Source: an uncultured Alphaproteobacteria bacterium
GTDB lineage: Bacteria; Pseudomonadota; Alphaproteobacteria; Rickettsiales; UBA1997
Length of the DNA stretch: 22,311 bases
Assembly (NCBI GenBank): GCA_949298005.1
Contig: CASFUN010000015.1
Location: forward strand, 1-22,311
Direction of reading: 5' to 3'
Shown: piece by piece, positions 16,945-22,311 of the stretch
Position numbering within the stretch: the first letter of the stretch is position 1
How the letters are laid out: each line of letters opens with the position of its first letter
The notes under the pieces: generated by a model
What the model was told of the DNA's origin: nothing
The model's input: only the letters and a program-made list of their open reading frames with translations
Databases searched by the model: none
Program-made: the position numbers and the translations under genes

Positions 16945-19437
16945 TTACTTTCTTTTCTCCTCTACTTTTTCATAGCATTCAATAATATCTTTTTCCTTAA
17001 TATCATCATAATTTTCTATAGCTATTCCACACTCATAATTATTTTTAACTTCTTTAACATCGTCCTTAAATCTTCTTAGAGTTTTTATTGTTCCATCAAA
17101 AATAACAACTCCATCACGTATCAATCTAATATTAGCATTTCTTCTAACTTCTCCATCGGTTACATAACATCCAGCGATTTTTCCAATACCAGAAACTTTT
17201 ATTACATTCCTAATTTCAGCCTGTCCTAAAATTTGTTCTTTTACAATTGGATCTAAGAAACCAGACATAATAGATTTAACATCATCAATTATATCATAAA
17301 TAATAGAGTAATATTTTATTTCAATACCTTTTTCTTTAGCTAAATCTCTTACTATGTTTATTGCCCTAACATTAAATGCTATTATAATTGCATTTGAAGC
17401 ATACGCTAAGTTTATATCAGATTCAGTTATAGAACCTATAGCAGAGTGAATTATATCTATTGTAATGTCATCATTACTTAATTTAATTAAACTGCCAGAT
17501 ATTGCTTCTATAGAACCACTAACATCACCTTTTATTATTAACGATAATTGTTTTTTATTACTACCTTTTACTTGTTGTAACATACTTTCAACATTTTTAC
17601 CAGCTCTTTTAGCTTCTTTTGCTTCTCGTTCTTTATTTTCTCTGTAAGATATTATATCTCTAGCATCTTTTTCATTGGTAACAACATTAAATACGACGCC
17701 AGCATTAGGAGTAGAATCTAAACCTAATATTTCAACGGCCATAGATGGTATTGCTTGATTTTGTATTTTCTTTTTATCGTCAATCATCTTTTTGACTTTA
17801 CCATAGCTGGTTCCAGCTAAAACTATATCACCAATATTTAAGATGCCTTTCTGAATTAAAACAGTTGTAACAACACCACGTTGAAAATCAATTTTGCTTT
17901 CTATAACGGCGCCACTAGCTGGACAGTCTATTGGAGCCTTTAAATCTAATATTTCTGCTTGTAAAAGGATAGCCTCTATTAATTTATCAAGATTCATTCT
18001 GCTTTTAGCAGATACTTCAACAAACATAACATCACCACCAAATTCTTCGGCTATAACATCATATTGAAGTAATTCATTCTTAACTCTGTTTGGATCAACA
18101 CCTTCTTTATCAATTTTGTTTATAGCTACTATCATTGGCACCTTGGCAGCTTTAGTATGATTTATAGCTTCTATTGTTTGATCTTTGACACCATCATCGG
18201 CAGCTACACCCAAAACAACAATATCTGTTATATTTGCCCCACGCATCCTCATTTCTGTGAAAGCCTCATGGCCAGGAGTATCAATAAAGGTTATAAATTC
18301 ATTTTTTGCAACTTCTATTCTAGATGCACCAATATGTTGTGTAATACCACCTGATTCCCCTTCAGCTACTTTTGTTGTCCTTAGAACATCAAGTAATGAT
18401 GTCTTTCCATGATCTACATGACCCATAACTGTAACAACAGGACTCCTGGAAACAAATTCGGTTCCACTATCTTTTTTTAATACGTTTTCAATATCTGAAT
18501 CAAGAACTCTATTTGGTGTGTGGCCAAATTCAACAACTATAAGTTCAGCAGTATCAGCATCAATAACCTGATTAATAGTTACACGCATACCCATAGTCAT
18601 TAACTTCTTTATTATATCTGATTTTTTTTCGCTCATTCTTTCTGCCAGATCGGACACCGATATAAATTCAGGTATATTAACAGTCTGATATATTTTTTGT
18701 TGTTCTAAATTTGGGGAATTTTTCTTTTCCCTTCTTTTAAATTTATTACTTCTATTTAAATTACTATAAATAGAATCTCCATCATCTCCATCATTAAGGA
18801 TGTATGTATGTATATTTTTGACGTATTTGTCTTCTTTGTTTTTAGATATTTTTTTATCTAACTTTCCTAATTTATCGTCATCATCATAATTATTTTTAAT
18901 AAACTGTGACGATTTACTACTTTTATCTTTATATAATAGTTTTTTATTCGTTTCGCTGAAAGACGGTTGTTGTATATCTGTAACAATATTTTTACTATTT
19001 TCTAAAGTATCTTCTTTCTTAGTAGTTTCATTTTTATCGTTTTTATTAAAGCCTTTCTTATAATCAAATTTTTGTTGTTCATCTTTATTTTTAAATTTTC
19101 GATTATCTTTATTAAAAGGATATTTATGCTCGTTATTTTTTGAACGATTAGCATTATAAAATTCTTTATTTTTCCCTGTATTTCCTTCTTTTTTTTCTTC
19201 AAAATTTTGTTTATTAACTTTTTTGTTTTCACTTTCATTTTTTACTATATTCTTTGTAGAATCCTTTTTAATTACAGTAGACCTTTGCTCAGCTATTTTT
19301 TTAGCCTGTGCTTCTTTTAAAAGCCTTTGCCTTTCAGCTAACATTTCAAGACCATTATTAGATATTTTGCTATCTTCGTCTTTTTTATTTTTCTTAAAAC
19401 CTAATGTCAGTGTATTTCTTGACATATTATTTTTCAT
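16945..19437 (-). CDS. infB: Translation initiation factor IF-2
   Basis: GTPase that brings fMet-tRNA to the 30S subunit and promotes subunit joining. The 830 residues divide into a long low-complexity N-terminal region (about 30-245, rich in Lys, Asn, Asp and Glu), an IF2-N domain (about 252-305, PEFISVSDLAERMSEKKSDI), the G domain with GHVDHGKT (339-346), ITQHIG switch I, DTPGH (386-390), NKID (440-443) and SAKS, and the C-terminal beta-barrel and fMet-binding domains ending near GECYEKVEEKRK. Two close ATGs, at 19437 and 19425, could start it; no strong ribosome site separates them. The 18-base gap to nusA, with no ylxR between, indicates one transcript. rbfA and truB, common downstream genes, are not here. 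Confidence 0.97.
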   Translation of the reverse strand: MKNNMSRNTLTLGFKKNKKDEDSKISNNGLEMLAERQRLLKEAQAKKIAEQRSTVIKKDSTKNIVKNESENKKVNKQNFEEKKEGNTGKNKEFYNANRSKNNEHKYPFNKDNRKFKNKDEQQKFDYKKGFNKNDKNETTKKEDTLENSKNIVTDIQQPSFSETNKKLLYKDKSSKSSQFIKNNYDDDDKLGKLDKKISKNKEDKYVKNIHTYILNDGDDGDSIYSNLNRSNKFKRREKKNSPNLEQQKIYQTVNIPEFISVSDLAERMSEKKSDIIKKLMTMGMRVTINQVIDADTAELIVVEFGHTPNRVLDSDIENVLKKDSGTEFVSRSPVVTVMGHVDHGKTSLLDVLRTTKVAEGESGGITQHIGASRIEVAKNEFITFIDTPGHEAFTEMRMRGANITDIVVLGVAADDGVKDQTIEAINHTKAAKVPMIVAINKIDKEGVDPNRVKNELLQYDVIAEEFGGDVMFVEVSAKSRMNLDKLIEAILLQAEILDLKAPIDCPASGAVIESKIDFQRGVVTTVLIQKGILNIGDIVLAGTSYGKVKKMIDDKKKIQNQAIPSMAVEILGLDSTPNAGVVFNVVTNEKDARDIISYRENKEREAKEAKRAGKNVESMLQQVKGSNKKQLSLIIKGDVSGSIEAISGSLIKLSNDDITIDIIHSAIGSITESDINLAYASNAIIIAFNVRAINIVRDLAKEKGIEIKYYSIIYDIIDDVKSIMSGFLDPIVKEQILGQAEIRNVIKVSGIGKIAGCYVTDGEVRRNANIRLIRDGVVIFDGTIKTLRRFKDDVKEVKNNYECGIAIENYDDIKEKDIIECYEKVEEKRK

Positions 19438-19455
19438 AATTTAAACCATTATAAT

Positions 19456-20847
19456 TTATTTACTTGTTGCTAATTCAGCTGATTCTTTGCTATTATCTGA
19501 ATCGATATTATCTATATCGTCTTCGGTAGTATTATCATTGCTTTCCTTAGTATCTTCAACATATTCTTCTGCTCTACTTTTTATTTCAGTAGCTATATCT
19601 TCATCAAAACCCTCTATTTTTTGTAGGCTTTCAACACTTACACCAGCTATTTCTTCAACACTAGAATAACCATCAGCTACCAATAATTGTGCTATAACTT
19701 CCTCAACATCTAAAGCATTTTCAAACAAAGATGTTAAATTACTAAACTCAGCTGCTCTTTTTTGTTTTTCTTCCTCGTCAGTAAGGATATTAATTCTGCC
19801 TCCAGCAATTCTCGAGGCTAATCTTATATTTTGTCCACCTCGACCTATAGCTAAATTTAATTGGTCTTTCGGTATAACAACATCTATTTGGCCTATATTA
19901 TCATTAACAACTACTTTTGATACTTTAGCTGGTGATAAAAGATTAGCAACCAATTCTGCTCTGTCCTCAGACCATTTTATAACATCAATTTTTTCTCCCC
20001 TTAATTCACTAGAAACAGCTTGTATTTTAGCACCTCTTGGTCCAACACACGTACCGACAACATCAGTTATATTATCTTTTGAATATACGACTACTTTAGC
20101 TTTAGAACCAGGATCTCTTGCAACACCTTTAGCTTCTATCATACCATCATACATCTCTGTAACTTCATATTTCATCAATTCAACAAGGAATTCATTATCA
20201 ACCCTTGATAAAAATACTTGATTATCATTGCCTCTGACAACATCAACAACATAAGCCTTAAGTCGATCGCCAACTCTATAATATTCACCAGGAATCAAAT
20301 TGTCTTTATTAAGAAGTGTTTCACAACCATCAACTTCTACAACAACATTTCTTTGACCAGTATTCTTAACAACGCCATTAACTATAGTTCCAACTTTGTT
20401 TATAAATTCGTTGTATTCTTTTTCTTTTTCAGCTTCCTTTACTTTTTTTATTATCTCATTTTTAGCTATTTGTACTATAACTCTACTCATATCAATTGGT
20501 GGTAATTCACATTTTATTGTTCCACCAACTTCAACGTTTTCTTGAAAAACAGCTTTATTATTTTTAATTTTACTAACTGCATCAGATAGAGTAATTTGTT
20601 TCTTATAATCTATATTTTTGATATCTTTGTCATCTATAATATCTAGTATATTGTAAAGATAAATATTACCATTTTTTCTGTCTATTTCACATTCGACAGC
20701 CAAATCATATCCATATTTTTTTCTGGCAGCAAGTTTTATACCATCTTCCATAGCTCTTATGATACTTTCTGCTTCTATACCTTTATCATTGGCCAATTTT
20801 TCTGTTATTAACAATAATTCTCTACTACCTTTTATTGTATCTGCCAT
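19456..20847 (-). CDS. nusA: Transcription termination/antitermination protein NusA
   Basis: RNA-polymerase-associated factor that promotes pausing and intrinsic termination and takes part in antitermination. It has the N-terminal polymerase-binding domain (ELLLITEKLANDKGIEAESI), an S1 domain (VGTIVNGVVKNTGQRNVVVEV), the KH pair with DPGSKAKVVV, GTCVGPRGAKIQAVSSEL and LAIGRGGQNIRLASRI, and an acidic C-terminal region with a helix-hairpin repeat (LLVADGYSSVEEIAGVSVE). I choose ATG 20847 (MADTIKG) because aggaaaaaac directly precedes it; the upstream in-frame ATG at 20877 would add ten residues, lacks such a site and follows a T-tract directly. About 463 residues. First gene of the nusA-infB transcript, beneath a promoter and attenuator-like hairpin. 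Confidence 0.96.
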   Translation of the reverse strand: MADTIKGSRELLLITEKLANDKGIEAESIIRAMEDGIKLAARKKYGYDLAVECEIDRKNGNIYLYNILDIIDDKDIKNIDYKKQITLSDAVSKIKNNKAVFQENVEVGGTIKCELPPIDMSRVIVQIAKNEIIKKVKEAEKEKEYNEFINKVGTIVNGVVKNTGQRNVVVEVDGCETLLNKDNLIPGEYYRVGDRLKAYVVDVVRGNDNQVFLSRVDNEFLVELMKYEVTEMYDGMIEAKGVARDPGSKAKVVVYSKDNITDVVGTCVGPRGAKIQAVSSELRGEKIDVIKWSEDRAELVANLLSPAKVSKVVVNDNIGQIDVVIPKDQLNLAIGRGGQNIRLASRIAGGRINILTDEEEKQKRAAEFSNLTSLFENALDVEEVIAQLLVADGYSSVEEIAGVSVESLQKIEGFDEDIATEIKSRAEEYVEDTKESNDNTTEDDIDNIDSDNSKESAELATSK

Positions 20848-20880
20848 GTTTTTTCCTGTAAGCTTAATTATAAACATATT

Positions 20881-20915
20881 AAAAAACCTATTTACCCTTT
20901 AGGAATAAATAGGTT
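20881..20915 (-). terminator. Intrinsic terminator in the nusA leader (attenuator candidate)
   Basis: Read on the minus strand, AACCTATTTA (20915-20906) and TAAATAGGTT (20894-20885) form a perfect 10-bp stem around an 11-base loop, and the A-run 20886-20881 supplies six T residues after it. It lies between a strong promoter (20957-20930) and the nusA start (20847), so it would stop nusA transcripts in their leader. A weaker alternative hairpin, GAATAA (20919-20914) with TTATTC (20908-20903), overlaps the same arm and would exclude it. Confidence 0.72.
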
Positions 20916-20929
20916 ATTCTCTGATAAAG

Positions 20930-20957
20930 AGTATAAAAATAATATTGATTTTGTCAA
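20930..20957 (-). promoter_or_regulatory. Near-consensus sigma70 promoter of nusA-infB
   Basis: On the minus strand TTGACA (20957-20952, perfect) is separated by 16 bases from TATACT (20935-20930, 5/6). Initiation would fall near 20923-20922, leaving a leader of about 75 bases before the chosen nusA ATG. A 14-base palindrome, GATCT-AATA-AGATC (20959-20972), abuts the -35 box upstream and could be an operator, though no regulator is indicated. Confidence 0.65.
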
Positions 20958-20980
20958 TGATCTAATAAGATCTTTTTAAG

Positions 20981-21011
20981 TAAAAAAAATATTAAAAACT
21001 ACTAAAGTTTT
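20981..21011 (-). terminator. Weak terminator candidate for dprA
   Basis: On the minus strand AAAACT (21011-21006), a 5-base loop containing the end of dprA, and AGTTTT (21000-20995) make a 6-bp AT-rich stem followed by a run of eight T residues (20989-20982). With one G-C pair it would be weak. It overlaps the dprA stop codon. Confidence 0.3.
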
Positions 21012-22135
21012 CTCAAGCATATTTTCCCACTTTCCATAATTACTTTTCCATTCAAATTTAAGTAACTTATTGTTGAGTTTATTTCACTCACATCTGAATC
21101 CAAATTATCTAATAATTCCCCAACTTCTATAGGTACGAAGTCTAGTTTTGATAATATCAGTTGTTCTAAATTTTCTGCTTTGTCTTGTGTTAGATCATCA
21201 TTATTATAGTATTTTTTTTCCTCAAAATTAACTTTATCATCATTGAAACTTAAAGAGTTTTCATTCATATTTAGAGGCATAAACTTTTCCAATGATTCAA
21301 TTATATCCCTAATATATATTACCATAGTTGCACCTTGCTGTAATAACTTATTTGAGCCAACGCAACTTTCATCATATGGACTACCTGGAAAAACTAAAAC
21401 TTCTCTACCGTATTTTATAGCCTGATTTGCTGTATGTATTGTACCTGATTTTAAACCAGCACTAACTATTAATATCCCTCTAGATAGTCCAGCTATTATT
21501 CTATTTCTCATTGGAAAATTTTCTGGTTTTGGTCTTGTTCGCAACAGAAATTCACTAATTATTAAACCGTTTTTATCAAGAATTTCGTAATATAAATATT
21601 CATTCTCTTTTGGGTATATATTATTTATATCTCCACCTAGTACAACAATAGTTCCGTTCTCTATGGAACCTATATGAGCCGCGGAATAAATTCCCTTAGC
21701 CATGCCAGACACAATAACATATCCATAATCAGATACATCCCTTGCAGTTTTTTTAGTAAAATTAAAATTATTTATTGAACAATTTCTTGAACCAATAATA
21801 GCTAACTTTCTCTCATTTTTTAATAAATCTAGATTACCACTACAAGTTATTGTCAATGGATAAGAATCTATGTTTTTAAGATAGTTTTGGTATTCTTCAT
21901 CTATATAAGTTAAAATTTTTGAGTTATTTTTAGAAAGTTCTTCTAATTCTTTCTCAATAATATTCAAATCACATAATTTTATGTTAGATGCCTTTTTAAA
22001 AACAGAATCTATATTTTTAACAATATTTGTTGCTGATCCATAAATTGCTATAGATTTTCTGAGCATTTGATTGGTTAAACCTTGAGTTCTAGATAATCTA
22101 ATTATGTTTAATTTTTCTTCTTGGAAGTCTGTCAT
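21002..22135 (-). CDS. dprA: DNA-processing protein DprA
   Basis: Binds incoming single-stranded DNA during natural transformation and loads RecA. The 377 residues have an N-terminal helical domain, the Rossmann-fold core with LAIIGSRNCS (GSR 115-117), IVSGMAKGI (142-149), VVLGGDINNIYPKEN, IISEF, NFPMRNRIIAGLSRG (RNR 210-212), LKSGTIHTA, VLVFPGSPYDESCVGSN and QQGAT, and a C-terminal winged-helix domain (about 320-377). Two normally conserved positions differ: the usual GID reads GIY (Y150) and the usual VEA reads VSA (S225). Most of the DNA- and RecA-binding framework is intact, so the gene is probably functional or only recently relaxed. DprA is retained widely in Rickettsiales. A TATAAT-like -10 lies 17-22 bases upstream of the ATG. 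Confidence 0.94.
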   Translation of the reverse strand: MTDFQEEKLNIIRLSRTQGLTNQMLRKSIAIYGSATNIVKNIDSVFKKASNIKLCDLNIIEKELEELSKNNSKILTYIDEEYQNYLKNIDSYPLTITCSGNLDLLKNERKLAIIGSRNCSINNFNFTKKTARDVSDYGYVIVSGMAKGIYSAAHIGSIENGTIVVLGGDINNIYPKENEYLYYEILDKNGLIISEFLLRTRPKPENFPMRNRIIAGLSRGILIVSAGLKSGTIHTANQAIKYGREVLVFPGSPYDESCVGSNKLLQQGATMVIYIRDIIESLEKFMPLNMNENSLSFNDDKVNFEEKKYYNNDDLTQDKAENLEQLILSKLDFVPIEVGELLDNLDSDVSEINSTISYLNLNGKVIMESGKICLRKL

Positions 22136-22151
22136 GGCATAAAATCAGCAT

Positions 22152-22157
22152 ATTATA
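22152..22157 (-). promoter_or_regulatory. Candidate -10 element of dprA
   Basis: On the minus strand a perfect TATAAT (22157-22152) lies 17-22 bases before the dprA ATG. No convincing -35 box is found 16-18 bases upstream, only A-rich sequence, so the call rests on the hexamer and its position. Confidence 0.35.
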
Positions 22158-22227
22158 CTGTAATAATAGAATTCATTTTTATAATTACAATAAAGTTTCA
22201 ATATATTTTATTTAATACTAATCCCCC

Positions 22228-22256
22228 TTGACAACTCCAAATTACTACACTACTAT
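22228..22256 (+). promoter_or_regulatory. Candidate rightward promoter near the window end
   Basis: TTGACA (22228-22233, perfect), a 17-base spacer and TACTAT (22251-22256, 4/6) point off the right edge, divergent from dprA. The following 55 bases hold no start codon with a good ribosome site and no recognisable RNA gene, so the product is outside the window. The rest of 22136-22311 shows only AT-rich sequence and the repeats noted below. Confidence 0.45.
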
Positions 22257-22309
22257 CATAACATATCATTACTATTATAAATCTTAGTAATATATACTAT
22301 ATTAGTAAT
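22241..22309. repeat. Four ATTACTA/TAGTAAT heptamers around the rightward promoter
   Basis: ATTACTA occurs at 22241-22247 and 22268-22274; its complement TAGTAAT occurs at 22285-22291 and 22303-22309. The middle two form an inverted repeat with a 10-base gap, and the last two are direct repeats 18 bases apart within TTAGTAATA. They overlap the promoter spacer and the early transcribed region, as operator sites might. Low-complexity DNA makes chance a real alternative. Confidence 0.35.
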
Positions 22310-22311
22310 AA

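Noticed and set aside
19002..19238. 78-residue Lys-rich alternate frame within infB
   Set aside because: Produced by A-rich codons of the IF2 linker read in another frame; no independent evidence.
20959..20977. GATCT-AATA-AGATC hairpin with TTTTT on the plus strand, terminator-like
   Set aside because: No plus-strand gene ends upstream of it; both flanking genes are on the minus strand. The 5-bp stem is weak. It is noted only as a palindrome beside the nusA -35 box.
1..22311. CRISPR arrays, tRNA or rRNA genes
   Set aside because: No regularly spaced repeats, cloverleaf-like T-loop sequences or conserved rRNA segments were found by eye; a covariance-model search would be needed to exclude a divergent tRNA.

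Overview
This is a strongly AT-rich bacterial window, packed with short intergenic gaps and overlapping genes. The gene families suggest a reduced, host-associated alphaproteobacterium of the Rickettsiales type. The clues are adjacent lptF-lptG, an IleRS C-terminal domain that looks like the eukaryote-like IleRS class, two neighbouring genes of the Rhodobacter gene-transfer-agent (GTA) tail module (ORFG13 and ORFG14), and a compact nusA-infB operon. The placement is inference from gene content; no genus can be named. A complete gpmI means the lower glycolysis/gluconeogenesis step is present, which Rickettsia itself lacks.

Layout. (1) 18-4374: ndk (+), then on the minus strand gpmI and the LPS-export permease pair lptF-lptG. 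(2) 4348-5151: a 5'-truncated ileS that keeps only the anticodon-binding and C-terminal part, lying head-to-head with lptF. (3) 5157-8765: a tight plus-strand run of intact genes: a GT4 glycosyltransferase, acpS, a TraX-family membrane protein, trmB and thiN. (4) 8762-12168: gtrA, a GtrB/DPM1-like GT2 and a large DUF6311-like membrane protein. These continue the same run, but all three are broken by single-base indels, nearly all one-base losses, plus one TGG-to-TAG-type nonsense codon. The protein sequence is otherwise well kept, so the decay looks recent. (5) 12175-13461 (minus): the GTA-like ORFG14 (NlpC/P60 peptidase) and ORFG13 (DUF2163 hub protein), each with one extra A in a homopolymer. 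(6) 13538-16909 (minus): RDD protein, DUF1653, a GT4 glycosyltransferase and a membrane-anchored FkbM methyltransferase with a perfect 33-bp internal tandem duplication. (7) 16945-22135 (minus): infB, nusA and dprA.

How the genes fit together. Much of the non-housekeeping content concerns the cell surface: LPS export (LptFG), two intact GT4 enzymes, the FkbM methyltransferase and the decaying GtrA/GtrB/DUF6311 set, which by family would move and attach lipid-linked sugars. The best regulatory signal is upstream of nusA. A near-consensus promoter (TTGACA, 16-bp spacer, TATACT) is followed at once by a 10-bp hairpin and T-tract, all before the nusA start codon. That arrangement suggests attenuation of nusA-infB, possibly by NusA itself.

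Frameshifts cluster in accessory genes, while essential genes stay in frame, including acpS, which carries an 11-A run. This argues for real decay (or slippage-tolerated lesions) rather than uniform sequencing error.
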